DNA of 64,000 bases from Buxus sempervirens. Its lineage: Eukaryota; Streptophyta; Magnoliopsida; Buxales; Buxaceae. Below the pieces are notes generated by a model. The model worked only from the letters and a program-made list of their open reading frames with translations. It had not been told where the DNA came from and made no database searches. Both the position numbers and the translations under genes were made by a program. Shown here piece after piece: positions 35,452 to 46,564 of the stretch. Location of the stretch: positions 20,485,687 through 20,549,686 of the forward strand of contig OX387184.1 of assembly GCA_947561395.2 (NCBI GenBank). The letters run 5' to 3'. Position 1 is the stretch's first letter; each line of letters begins with the position of its first letter.

Positions 35452-35459
35452 TATAAATA
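35452..35459 (+). promoter_or_regulatory. TATA box of the 35,043 LTR
   Basis: TATAAATA in GCCTATAAATAGAGGGCC, aligned with the box at 18,673. Confidence 0.6.
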
Positions 35460-37085
35460 GAGGGCCTCTCCTCAAGCAAAAGGCCACGAAATTTGAAGTC
35501 TAAGGAGCTCCATGTGAAGAGAGGAATCCCTGCTACTCTGCTTGCTCAATCCAGGTAAGTCCCTTTTCCCTTTTATTTTCTGTCTTCAATTCTAGAGATA
35601 ATCAGATCTTCTCCATTGCTGTAGAATAAGGCCTGGTTTATACTTGTATTCCTAAACCTGCCTCTAAGTACCTCAAGAATACTCTCTAGCCGTAAAAGGT
35701 GAAGAGAGAGCTAGGGGAAAGGGGAACAGGTAAATCCCTAGAATAGAACCCCATAATCTGTTTTTCTCCTTTTTTCTAGAATAAAGCCTTTGATTGGAGT
35801 TTGTATACCCAAACCTGTCTCTAAGTACCTCAAGAATCCTCTCTAGCCGTAAAACGTGAAGAGAGAGCTAGGGGAAAAGAGAACAGGTGGATCCGTAAGG
35901 TAGACCCCCATGTGCTCTAATCTGTGAGATATGGCTGCTTTGAATATCCTGTTCATGTTTTAATGGTTTTATTTTGAATCTGAATGAATCTCATGAATCC
36001 ATGATGTTTATAGCATGAGATCCCCACTTTTTTCTAAAATTTGGATTTTTCACACCTTTGCACCTACAGCACTGTTTTTGTGATATTAGGCTAAGATCTT
36101 GGATCTATCATGATCTATGTGATAGATCTGGATTCAGAAGCCTAAAAGTAACTTCTAGGGTTTCATGATGTGGTTTTTGAGTCATTTTTCATTTTTGAGA
36201 GAAGACCCTACAGTCTAAGTTCTCCCCTTTTGATGTTCTTCATCAACGTGGGTATTTTTTGTTTTGATTTCTTGATCTAATGTGAAATATGGGCTATATC
36301 TATATCCTGGATTGTTCAAGTTCAATTCTGCGATATTTTATAAAAATCATATTTTTCTAGATTTCCAGAATTTAACTTAAAGCCAGATTTTTTAAGTTTT
36401 CACTTTAGATTGGTTTTATTTGATTTTATCTCAATTTTATTTTAATCATGAAACCCTAGGAATGGTATGATCATATTTGAAAGTTCTGAATCAATCAGGC
36501 TGTTCGTATGAAAAGACCATACACTTTTGTCTTTTTGTGATTTTTATGATTTTTGTAGCAAACCTTCTTTATTCTTAACATGAACAATGCCTGGCAACCA
36601 CCTGGTGTGGATGAATAGGGGTGCTTAACACCTTCCCCTATTCATAACCTAATCCCCTTACCCATCTCTGGTTGTTTTTTTAATAGGGTTATTTTTACTC
36701 TAAATTTGCCTTTTTGTGGTTATTTGATATTTTGGTGTCCATTCACACCTAAACAGAATGGTGGCGACTCTTTGTTTTTAACCAATCCCGTGTGATGATC
36801 AGGAAGTCATTGAATTGATTTTTCCATGTCTCACAAGAGGGTGATTTGGCATGGATTCATCTGCGAAAAGAACGCTTTCCAGGAGGGCGTCATGCCAAGC
36901 TCATGCCTAAAGCTGATGGACCATTCAAGGTGCTTAGACGCATTGGGGAGAATACTTACAAGATTGAGCTACCAGGTGATTATGGTGTTTCAGCAACTTT
37001 CAATGTCTCTGATCTTTCCCCATACTATGAAGAAGATGAGGATCAAGACTCGAGGACGAGTCTTTTCCAACTAGCTAGGGGAGTA

Positions 37086-37588
37086 TGATACCAATCCCTT
37101 GCAGATCAAGGGTTAAACCTGTACAAGTGCTGAGTTAATGGCTTTCTTAAAGTTTCAATGTATTCTTGGAACTAGGTGGTCAATGTGCTTATTTAAGTTT
37201 GCTGTTTAGGAAGTTGTTTTCTGGAATATGAGCAGTCAAGTTTGTTTTGAGTGGGATTTTTGAAAGCTGTAACGGCCCATGCTTGGAAGGTTGTTCCAAG
37301 TATTACTTAGGTAACCTATCTTAGGAAGAGGAGGAGGTTTTTTTGGCATTGTTCATAAAAGAAGTCTTTCTTTGCTCTAAACTTTTGGTGGATTCCATTA
37401 GTGGAAGAGTTTTCTGCTCTGTATCTCTTGTGAGTTTATCTTTGGGTGGTGTTTCTGTATCCCATTGCCTTCTTACTTGAGTGGTGAGCTGAATTATCTT
37501 TTTGAATGGTGATTACTATATCTCATTAGAACCGTATTCTTTTCTTATTTTCTTTGTCTCTAATTTCTCCTCCACATTTCCGGTATCA
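37086..37588 (+). repeat. 3' LTR of the gypsy element
   Basis: Same length as the 5' LTR and almost the same sequence; followed by the duplication CTTCT. Confidence 0.9.
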
Positions 37589-37639
37589 CTTCTTTTGCCA
37601 TTGCTCCCACTTGAACCAAACCACGGCTCTGATACCAAT

Positions 37640-37849
37640 TTTTAGGAATCCAACCTGATTCCTATAGATTGCTAGGAGCAATAATGAAGAAAAACGAATA
37701 GAAATACACAGAGATTTTACATGGTACACCCCAGAATAGGGCTACATCCACGGCCGCCGTTTTCACTATGTCACAAATTGAAGAATACAATGAATGACTA
37801 CAAGAATAGGGATATACCCTAATACAAAGCGAAATATACCCAAAATAAC
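37640..37849 (-). repeat. 5' LTR of the old copia element
   Basis: Matches 17,009-17,219; the primer-binding site (GCTCTGATACCA on the plus strand) abuts its left end, which fixes the minus orientation. The CTCTT duplication follows. Confidence 0.8.
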
Positions 37850-37854
37850 CTCTT

Positions 37855-38802
<948 letters not shown>

Positions 38803-39150
38803 CTTTTTTTTTTTTTGGCTCATGAAAACGGAGAAGCAAAATGCATTAAGAGTTTATGATTCTAGTACAGGTACCTCTCAAGTAGTCCTCACGGAGGACA
38901 TCAGACAGAACTTCGGAGGCTTAGTCTTCCATGAAGCTAAATAGTCATGCAAATTAAGCAAAATTAGCAATCCTATCAGCAGCCCAATTGGCTTCCCGAA
39001 AAACATGTGAAATAGACATGAAATCAAAACATCTAAATAGCTCAAAGGCTTCCCAGCGTAAACGTGCAACATACTGCCAAATATCTTGAGTAGAAGATTT
39101 CAAGCTGCCAACCAATATCAGAGGATGTGAAGGCCACCCTTTCAATTCTC
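38803..39150 (-). mobile_element. 5'-truncated LINE end with RNase H domain
   Basis: The minus strand encodes SLKSSTQDIWQYVARLRWEAF ELFRCFDFMSISHVFREANWAADRIANFA-like text (split here for length), the end of the RVT_3/RNase H domain found at the C-terminus of plant LINE ORF2. A T-run of about 13 on the plus strand at 38,804 is the poly-A tail in the element's sense. A 5' truncation is usual for LINE insertions. No clear target-site duplication was found. A cellular RNase H-like gene fragment is a less likely reading. Confidence 0.7.
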
Positions 39151-39455
39151 CTATGTTTTCTTATTCTCTTCTTTCAAGAATAATCAAATGGCAGACTGAC
39201 TTTGGACGAAAATTACACAAAACATTTACTCGAAACATCCTACTTACTTCTACTTGAACAAGATGATATCAAAAATTCATATGCTGATTGCAAAACTAGT
39301 CTGAAAGAGAGTGAATTCAGCTAATAGAGTATCAAAAGATCATGGCATGCTGCATTGAATCATTTCCTACCAAGACTACATTAATTAAGGTTTGACGTTT
39401 CTTATGATTTAATCTATGGTTAACAATTTAACAGTACAATTAGACCACTAAAAGT

Positions 39456-40197
39456 TGTTGTATTTTTAATGGTTTTTTAAGGGCTCAAAATTTCCTCTTG
39501 GTGTTTTGTCTTTTAGTGTTTGTCTCTTGTGGGATGAATAGTCCCACATTGGAAGTTTATGAGAACTTCTAATGGTTTATATTGAATAGTGGGAACTAAA
39601 GGGGTGCAACCCCTAAAGTGAGACACTGTTCCTTGTTGTCGGGGTTTCTTTGAATCGCGCGTGCCGCCGCCGCCGCCGTCCGTCCGGTCGGTCGTGGTGG
39701 GAACGTTTTATTTTTCCTTTCTAAAACGTTTTCCAATCGTTTGGGTTTTATAACCGTTGGGTTAACGTTAATTAATTTTAATTAACGTTATTTGTGTGAA
39801 CGTGTGCCTCTTAAGAGTGACACTGCTACACGGGTTCGATTTGTCCAGTATTTTTGTGCGGATTACTGGAGAGACATTGTTGTCGTTGAATGCTGGAAGT
39901 CATAGCGTCGAGCAACCCTTCACACTGGAGATTCGTTCTACAGGGGACGCTTAAGGCTTTAAGCACAGAGATTTCTGAATCTCGCCTCGACTGTTAAATC
40001 TGATAAGTTCATTCCAATCCTGCTTATATTTGTTTCTACTTAAATCGTCTATTTCGATCTGTTAGTCTTTTTCTGTCTTGATTGTTCTCCTCAAACATTC
40101 GTGCATCTGATACTGTTTTAATTGTTTACCCAATTCCATTCGTATTCTGATACCTGTTTGATAATACAGAACAGTATTTCCCCTAAATATAACAAAA
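39456..40197 (+). repeat. 5' LTR of the young copia element
   Basis: TGTTGTATTTTTAATGG to CTAAATATAACA; matches the 3' LTR closely over its length. Confidence 0.85.
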
Positions 40198-40261
40198 ATC
40201 TTAAAGCCTTATTCATAATCTGTTCTGTGTTTTTCGGATCAGTCTTTAATCATCCGAATTT

Positions 40262-43200
40262 TTGTTTTGCTTGTCTGTGATGGATACTGTCAAACCCTTG
40301 AACCCTGCTGTACCCCATTCTGTTGATCTTACGAAAGTTGAACCACTGATTGGTGAAAACTTCAAGAGATGGAAACAGAAAATCTCTTATCTGTTTGAAA
40401 CCCTAGAAATCTTTTTTGTGCTTAATACTCCTAGACCCGAGGCTCCTAATGATGGGTCTGAATCTGTTGAACTGAATGCTTGGGTGAAAGCAAACCGAAT
40501 TTGCAAACACTATCTCCTGAATTCATTATCCAATGATTTATTTGATCTATACTGTGGATATGAGTCTGCTAAAGATGTATGGGATGCTCTGCATAAAAAA
40601 TATGTAACTGAGGATGCTGGGGTGAAGAAATTTGCCATAGGAAAATTTCTAGAGTATGTCATGATTGATGGGAAATCCATTTCTGATCAAATAAATGAAT
40701 TTCAGAAGACTGTGAAAGACTTGACTAGTGAGGGAATTATACTACCTGAACTGTTTGTGGCAGGAGCTCTTATTGAGAAACTGCCTCCCTCCTGGAAAGT
40801 CTATAAGACCAACCTGAAACATAAGAGGAAAGACATGTCCCTGGAAGAGCTGATAGTTCATATCAGGATAGAAGAACAAGCCCAGGTCAGAGAGAAGACC
40901 CAGAAACCCAATGCCTTTATTCCAGTCAGCAAAGCCAATATGATTGAGGATGGTTCTAGGAAGAAGAAAAGGTGGGATTTTCAGAAACCTAGAAAACTAG
41001 ACTTTAAGAAGGACTCAATGAAGAAAGGGAACTGTTTTGTCTGTGGCAAACCAGGCCATCATGCTGCTCAGTGCAGGCATAGGAAAAACAGAGACAAGAC
41101 CCATGTGAATCTAACTGAGTCTGATGTGATTGTGGCTGTGATTTCAGAAGTTAATCTGATCAGCAACCCTAAGGAGTGGGTGGTGGACACTGGGGCCACC
41201 AAGCACATATGTGGAGACCGTGCTTTGTTCACGACCTACCAGCCTGTGGGAGAGGGCGAGCAGGTGTACCTGGCTGACTCTCGTACTTCTCCAGTTGCTG
41301 GAAAGGGAAAGGTGCAGATGAAGCTCACTTCTGGGAAGCAGTTGGCTTTGACTGATGTATTGCATGTTCCAGGCATTAGGAGAAACTTAGTGTCTGGATA
41401 CTTGTTGAACAAGGCTGGGATTAAGTTAGTCTTTGAGGGGGATAAGTTAGTTTTGACTAAGAATGGGGTTTTCCTGGGAAAAGGATATTGTAACCATGGT
41501 CTGTTTGTTTTGAACATTTCTGATGAAATAAATGAAATCTCCACTTCTGCTTATATTGATTCTCTTACTTTGTGGCATGCTAGATTAGGACATGCAAATA
41601 TTTCCTATGTTAAGAGAATGCATAGTGTAGGCTTAATTAAAAATATATCAAATAACAATTTTGACAAATGTGAATGCTGTTCAGAAGCAAAATTTACTAA
41701 TAAATCTCATAAGTCTGTTACTAGAGAATCAGAACTTTTAAGCTTAATTCATAGTGATCTAGCAGATATGAAAAGTAATATGTCTAGAGGAGGAAATAAA
41801 TATTTTATTACCTTCATAGATGATTATAGTAGATATACAAAGGTGTATTTACTAAAAAGTAAAGATGAAGCTGAACAAGCTTTTATAAAATATAAAAATG
41901 AGATAGAAAATCAGCTTGAAAAGAAAATTAAGAGATTGAGAACTGATAGAGGTGGAGAGTATGAATCAAATTCCTTCAAAGAATTATGTGAAGGAAATGG
42001 TATTATCCATGAGGTGACTGCTCCATACTCCCCTGAGTCAAATGGAGTAGCTGAGAGGAAGAACAGAACCTTTAAGGAGATGATGAACTCCATGTTGATT
42101 GGTTCTGGTTCACCCTCTAACTTGTGGGGGGAAGCTATTTTATCTGCATGTTTTATTTCAAATAGAATACCCCACAAGAAAACTGGTAAGACCCCTTATG
42201 AGCTTTGGAGAGGGCATATTCCCAACCTTAGTTATGTTAAGGTTTGGGGTTGCTTAGCTAAGGTAGGTCTTCCAGAAATTAAAAGGAAGAGGATAGGTCC
42301 TAAGACTGTAGACTGTGCATTTATAGGGTATGCTGAACACAGTGCTGCCTACAGATTTCTTGTTCTAAGAACTGTGGATGATAATATAGTGTCAGCTAAT
42401 TCTATAATAGAGTCTAGAGATGCAGACTTTTTTGAGTCTAATTTCCCACTTAGACCAAAGTCTGTGAGAGGTTCAGATGAGGCTTCTTCAAGCCAACCTA
42501 GAGATGATGTTCTTGAACATGTTCCTGGAACTGTTCCTGAATATGTTCCTGAACCTAGTCCTCAACCTGAAATTGAACCTAGAAGAAGTAAAAGAGCAAG
42601 AAAAGCAACTAACATAGGTGATGATTTTTATACCTTTATGGTTGATGGTGATCCATTGACTTATGGTGAGGCTATGTCTTCTCCAGATGCAGTATTTTGG
42701 AGAGAAGCCATAATGAGTGAGTTGGATTCTATTTTGGCTAATCATACTTGGGAGTTGGTTGATTTGCCTCCTGGGAATAAGCCCATAGGTTGCAAGTGGA
42801 TCTTTAAAAGAAAACTTAAAACTGATGGTTCAATTGACAAATATAAAGCAAGATTGGTGGCTAAAGGGTTTAGTCAACAAAAAGATATTGACTATTTTGA
42901 TACTTATTCTCCTGTTGCTAGAATAACTACTATCAGAATTTTAATTGCATTAGCTTCAATTAATAATTTAATAATTCACCAAATGGATGTTAAAACAGCC
43001 TTTTTAAATGGTGAATTAGAAGAAGAAATTTATATGAAACAACCAGAAGGATTTATAGCACTAGGTAAAGAAAATAAAGTATGTAGGCTAGTTAAATCCT
43101 TATATGGTTTAAAACAAGCTCCTAAGCAGTGGCATGAGAAATTTGATAACATACTTGTTGAAAATGGATATCATATAAATGATTCTGATAGATGTGTGTA

Positions 43201-44203
43201 TCATAAATTTAATAACAATGTTGGTGTGATTATCTGTTTGTATGTTGATGATATGCTTATTATGGGTACTAATTTAGAAGTAGTAACTCATACTAAGAAA
43301 TTTTTATCTTCTAAATTTGATATGAAAGATTTAGGAGAAGCTGATGTAATTTTAGGCATCAAAATAACTAAGGAGTCGGGCAGTATTACATTAACCCAAT
43401 CACATTATGTAGAAAATATATTAAAGAAGTTTGGACACTTTGAGTCTGATCCGTTGTCCTCACCTTATGATGCTAGTATACATTTAAAGAAACACACTGG
43501 TGAAAGTGTTTCACAAATTGAGTATGCTAGAGTGATTGGTTCCTTAATGTACTTAATGAACTGCACCAGACCTGATATTGCTTATGCTGTAGGGAGACTG
43601 AGTAGATACACCCATTGTCCCAACTATGAGCACTGGAGTGCATTAGTTAGGGTGTTGAGGTACTTAAAGGGTACAATTAATTATGGGTTGTGTTATTCAG
43701 GGTATCCTACAGTGTTGGAGGGCTATTGTGATGCCAACTGGGTAACTGGGCATGATGAGTCTAACTCTACTAGTGGCTATGTTTTTACCTTAGGAGGTGG
43801 GGCTGTTTCATGGAAATCATGTAAACAGTCTTGTAATGCGAAATCCACCATGGAATCTGAATTTGTAGCTTTAGAGCTAGCTGGTGGAGAGGCAGAGTGG
43901 TTGAGAAACCTTCTGCATGATATCCCTTTATGGACGAAACCAGCACCTCCTATTACCATTTTATGTGATAGCCAGGCAGCAATAGCTAAAGCCCAGAATA
44001 AAATTTATAATGGTAAAAGGAGACATATCAGATTGAGGCATAATATAATTAGACAATTACTCAGTGATGGGGTAATTGCATTGACTTTTGTGAGGTCAGT
44101 TGGAAATCTGGCAGATCCACTGACAAAGCCTCTGAGCAAGAAGCTCGTTATTAGCACATCGAGGGGGATGGGTCTAAAGCCCATGGATATAAACAACCCG
44201 TGA
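40262..44203 (+). CDS. copia gag-pol polyprotein, uninterrupted, 1,313 aa
   Basis: A single frame in the Ty1/copia order: gag (UBN2-like) in the first 250 residues, zinc knuckle [14 protein letters not shown] near residue 258, aspartic protease [13 protein letters not shown] near 305, GAG-pre-integrase [15 protein letters not shown], integrase core with [12 protein letters not shown] and [11 protein letters not shown] near 560, reverse transcriptase [19 protein letters not shown] to YVDDM near 993, and RNase H YCDANW near 1,154. The second Met (MDTVKPLNP, six residues in) is the likelier start, since copia gag proteins of this group begin there. The length is usual for the family. Confidence 0.92.
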   Translation: MFCLSVMDTVKPLNPAVPHSVDLTKVEPLIGENFKRWKQKISYLFETLEIFFVLNTPRPEAPNDGSESVELNAWVKANRICKHYLLNSLSNDLFDLYCGYESAKDVWDALHKKYVTEDAGVKKFAIGKFLEYVMIDGKSISDQINEFQKTVKDLTSEGIILPELFVAGALIEKLPPSWKVYKTNLKHKRKDMSLEELIVHIRIEEQAQVREKTQKPNAFIPVSKANMIEDGSRKKKRWDFQKPRKLDFKKDSMKKGNCFVCGKPGHHAAQCRHRKNRDKTHVNLTESDVIVAVISEVNLISNPKEWVVDTGATKHICGDRALFTTYQPVGEGEQVYLADSRTSPVAGKGKVQMKLTSGKQLALTDVLHVPGIRRNLVSGYLLNKAGIKLVFEGDKLVLTKNGVFLGKGYCNHGLFVLNISDEINEISTSAYIDSLTLWHARLGHANISYVKRMHSVGLIKNISNNNFDKCECCSEAKFTNKSHKSVTRESELLSLIHSDLADMKSNMSRGGNKYFITFIDDYSRYTKVYLLKSKDEAEQAFIKYKNEIENQLEKKIKRLRTDRGGEYESNSFKELCEGNGIIHEVTAPYSPESNGVAERKNRTFKEMMNSMLIGSGSPSNLWGEAILSACFISNRIPHKKTGKTPYELWRGHIPNLSYVKVWGCLAKVGLPEIKRKRIGPKTVDCAFIGYAEHSAAYRFLVLRTVDDNIVSANSIIESRDADFFESNFPLRPKSVRGSDEASSSQPRDDVLEHVPGTVPEYVPEPSPQPEIEPRRSKRARKATNIGDDFYTFMVDGDPLTYGEAMSSPDAVFWREAIMSELDSILANHTWELVDLPPGNKPIGCKWIFKRKLKTDGSIDKYKARLVAKGFSQQKDIDYFDTYSPVARITTIRILIALASINNLIIHQMDVKTAFLNGELEEEIYMKQPEGFIALGKENKVCRLVKSLYGLKQAPKQWHEKFDNILVENGYHINDSDRCVYHKFNNNVGVIICLYVDDMLIMGTNLEVVTHTKKFLSSKFDMKDLGEADVILGIKITKESGSITLTQSHYVENILKKFGHFESDPLSSPYDASIHLKKHTGESVSQIEYARVIGSLMYLMNCTRPDIAYAVGRLSRYTHCPNYEHWSALVRVLRYLKGTINYGLCYSGYPTVLEGYCDANWVTGHDESNSTSGYVFTLGGGAVSWKSCKQSCNAKSTMESEFVALELAGGEAEWLRNLLHDIPLWTKPAPPITILCDSQAAIAKAQNKIYNGKRRHIRLRHNIIRQLLSDGVIALTFVRSVGNLADPLTKPLSKKLVISTSRGMGLKPMDINNP

Positions 44204-44763
44204 TAGTAACCCAACCTACGTGAATGGCGATCCCAGGAAGTAGGTTCAATGGGAATAACAAGTCACCTGAGTTGTTTGTGAAGCACTACAAGTTCTATAC
44301 TTTGTGAGAAATCTATCCCTATGATGTGAGTAGTGCAAAACTGCAACGTATGTGAGGTTGAGTCATTGAACTCTTAATAGTTTCCATATTCTTTATAGAT
44401 GGTGTGTTTTAGTTGCGGTTTACACACTTGATGGAAATTACCTATGTGAGTGTAGAGGTGGAGCCGCCTCTGTTGAGAATTAGGGCTAATTCTCTAGAGC
44501 TCTCACGAGACCAGCAGGCGCATGGCCGTATAGGCGCCAACCCGGTTAGAACCTAAAAGCAGGTATTCTAGTGTGTGGACTGCAGAGGTAGTTGTTTCAC
44601 ATTAAAGAGATTAGGTTTAAGAATTTATTCCACCGAATCTCTGTGAAGTCTATTCTGCAAGTTCTAAGTGTCGGTTCAAGTCCAAAAGACACCGGCATTA
44701 ATGCACATTAGAATTTTGGTCACTCTGTCTATTCTCTAGAATTTTGGGCCCTGTGGGGGGAAT

Positions 44764-45682
44764 TGTTGTATTTTTAATGGTTTTTTAAGGGCTCAAAATT
44801 TCCTCTTGGTGTTTTGTCTTTTAGTGTTTGTCTCTTGTGGGATGAATAGTCCCACATTGGAAGTTTATGAGAACTTCTAATGGTTTATATTGAATAGTGG
44901 GAACTAAAGGGGTGCAACCCCTAAAGTGAGACACTGTTCCTTGTTGTCGGGGTTTCTTTGAATCACGCGCGCGCGCCGCCGCCGCCGTCCGTCCGGTCGT
45001 GGCGTGGTGTGTGTGATGATGCTATCTTTTTATGCTAAATATTAATCGTTTTTTCTTTTGCTTTCTAAAACGTTTTATTTTTTCTTTCTAAAACGTTTTC
45101 CAATCGTTTGGGTTTTATAACCATTGGGTTAACGTTAACTAATTTTAATTAACGTTATTTGTGTGAACGTGTGCCTCTTAAGAGACACAAACGTTCGTTT
45201 CCTCTCTTATATATAGAAGAGAGAGATTAGGGTTTTGCAACACACGAAAATCACAGCCTCTGTTGGACGCCTGTGTTTTTCTTCTCTGTTCTGAAAGTAA
45301 GAGTGACACTGCTACACGGGTTCGATTTGTCCAGTATTTCTGTGCGGATTACTGGAGAGACTTGTTGTCGTTGAATGCTGGAAGTCATAGCGTCGAGCAA
45401 CCCTTCACACTGGAGATTCGTTCTACAGGGGACGCTTAAGGCTTTAAGCACAGAGATTTCTGAATCTCGCCTCGACTGTTAAATCTGATAAGTTCATTCC
45501 AATCCTGCTTATATTTGTTTCTACTTAAATCGTCTATTTCGATCTGTTAGTCTTTTTCTGTCTTGATTGTTCTCCTCAAACATTCGTGCATCTGATACTG
45601 TTTTAATTGTTTACCCAATTCCATTCGTATTCTGATACCTGTTTGATAATACAGAACAGTATTTCCCCTAAATATAACAACA
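44764..45682 (+). repeat. 3' LTR of the young copia element
   Basis: Starts TGTTGTATTT after a purine run and ends ATAACAACA before the AAAGT duplication. It includes TTATATATAGAAGAG, a plausible TATA region. Confidence 0.85.
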
Positions 45683-45687
45683 AAAGT

Positions 45688-45875
45688 ATCTGATAAGACT
45701 GAATTTTTACATCAAAGTTTTTTTTCCTTTTTTTTTTCTTCTTTTTCGGACAGCTAAACAATTGCCATACGTTGATATATTAAGATGCGAATAGGAAATC
45801 TCATCAAAAAAAAAAGATGCAAATAGGAAAGGTTTCCTATGCACCAAACATAAGGAACTCATGCTCCCATATGTA

Positions 45876-45942
<67 letters not shown>

Positions 45943-46109
45943 CCACATTTAGGTATAATATATGTACTTCCCCTAAGAAAAAATGTACTACCCAAGAGAT
46001 GCACTTTATGCTGCACAATCCAAGAACAACCCTTGTAGAATGCGCTTGTGTCCTATATAAAATGCGCTCGTATCCCACATAAATATCCTTGTTTTCAAGT
46101 AAAATATAC
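45688..46109. other. AT-rich spacer with a TA microsatellite
   Basis: (TA)n of about 60 bases at 45,880-45,940. Text such as GAATGCGCTTGTGTCC and GCTCGTATCCCACAT from about 46,020 is shared with the MULE-type MITE at 59,446, so a decayed relative begins here. Confidence 0.6.
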
Positions 46110-46285
46110 TCGTGTCCAAGTAAAGTGATCTTCAAATAAATTTTGAAAAGTGATCTTGTAATTTAATTATGATGACTTGTTTTTATAATTATCGATAAAA
46201 AGTGATATTTTTCTATAATTCTCAATTATTATGGACTGTTTTTATAATTGTTGTTGAAAGGGACTTTTCATAATTTTTCCAAACT
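46110..46285. mobile_element. fragment of a MULE-type MITE
   Basis: Ends GGGACTTTTCATAATTTTTCC, close to the right terminal repeat of the element at 59,446 (GTGACCTTTTTCATAATTCTCCC), with the same GTTTTTATAATTAT interior words. No target-site duplication seen. Confidence 0.5.
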
Positions 46286-46292
46286 CGTTCTC

Positions 46293-46314
46293 CACGTGAA
46301 GAACGAAACACGTG
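46293..46314. promoter_or_regulatory. pair of CACGTG G-boxes upstream of the WAK gene
   Basis: Two CACGTG palindromes (46293-46298 and 46309-46314) lie 16 bases apart, about 250 bases before the ATG. G-boxes bind bZIP and bHLH factors; their use here is inference. Confidence 0.5.
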
Positions 46315-46564
46315 TCTCACCAATATGAACACCAAAAACCGCCTAAGAAAGGGTGGAGCGTTGACCGGGGCCACCATTCATTTGAAGGCCCACCCTTCAT
46401 TTGGGAGGCCCCACACACCAAATGTGAGGGGCTGTCCACAGCAAAATGTCCATCCCTATTCGGTTTCCACCCCTATTTATTACGAAGGGGACTGTGGAAT
46501 TCTATATCCTATGCCTAGGGTTCCTCCTTTTCTTCTTCTCTGCATCAAAGTGAAGAAGTTATAT

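Larger units (their letters stand above)
35043..36835 (+). mobile_element. solo LTR, TGTAGACACCCC/TCTCACA family, 1.8 kb, in the gypsy element
   Basis: Starts TGTAGACACCCCAAATTGCA, ends CCATGTCTCACA, with the duplication AGAGG on both sides. Its parts are in the same order as in the LTR at 18,266, including the doubled AGCCGTAAAACGTG segment (35,688 and 35,845) and the palindrome array. It lies in the 3' part of the gypsy integrase and so post-dates that element. Confidence 0.9.
27459..37588 (+). mobile_element. Ty3/gypsy chromovirus-like element, 10.1 kb with two nested LTRs
   Basis: Two 503-base LTRs (27459-27961 and 37086-37588) start TGATACCAATCCC and end GGTATCA-like, flanked by the duplication CTTCT. 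A tRNA-Met-type primer-binding site TTGGTATCAAAGCC follows the 5' LTR. Parts: gag with CFKCQGFGHIAADC zinc knuckle (from 27,979), protease region (about 29,280-29,720), reverse transcriptase with YFDDI (29,760-30,470), RNase H (30,630-31,130), integrase zinc finger and core (31,160-31,410 and 34,370-35,040), integrase end (36,836-37,085). TGAT...ATCA termini and the RT text suit the CRM-like clade (moderate certainty). It is broken at a few places besides insertions at 31,412 and 35,043. The LTRs show about ten differences by eye, so it is fairly recent. Confidence 0.88.
17009..37849 (-). mobile_element. old copia retrotransposon, about 4.4 kb net, split by nested insertions
   Basis: LTRs of about 210 bases (17009-17219 and 37640-37849) share TTAGGAATCC...GCGAAATA and are flanked by the target-site duplication CTCTT (17004-17008, 37850-37854). 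A tRNA-Met primer-binding site TGGTATCAGAGC lies on the minus strand at 37,626-37,637. Coding remains on the minus strand include gag with a CWNCGK zinc knuckle (about 23,060-23,870), protease and integrase (21,230-22,130), reverse transcriptase (about 20,080-20,830 and 17,740-18,240) and RNase H to about 17,330. Insertions: 18,266-20,074; 22,143-23,039; 23,875-27,440; 27,459-37,588. Besides these the element is broken, with several further breaks. The LTRs differ at roughly one position in nine by eye, so it is old. The single-element reading rests on the flanking duplications. Confidence 0.85.
39456..45682 (+). mobile_element. young Ty1/copia retrotransposon that looks whole
   Basis: Flanked by the duplication AAAGT (39451-39455, 45683-45687). 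LTRs start TGTTGTATTT and end ACAACA-like (39456-40197 and 44764-45682). They are unequal in length but nearly identical where they align, so insertion is recent. A purine run (CTGTGGGGGGAA) abuts the 3' LTR. One long gag-pol frame fills the interior. The polyprotein text is Tork/TNT1-like (moderate certainty). A standard tRNA-Met primer site is not evident after the 5' LTR. Confidence 0.92.

Noticed and set aside
45707-46135. 142-codon minus-strand frame with a run of Tyr-Ile
   Set aside because: Product of the (TA)n microsatellite.
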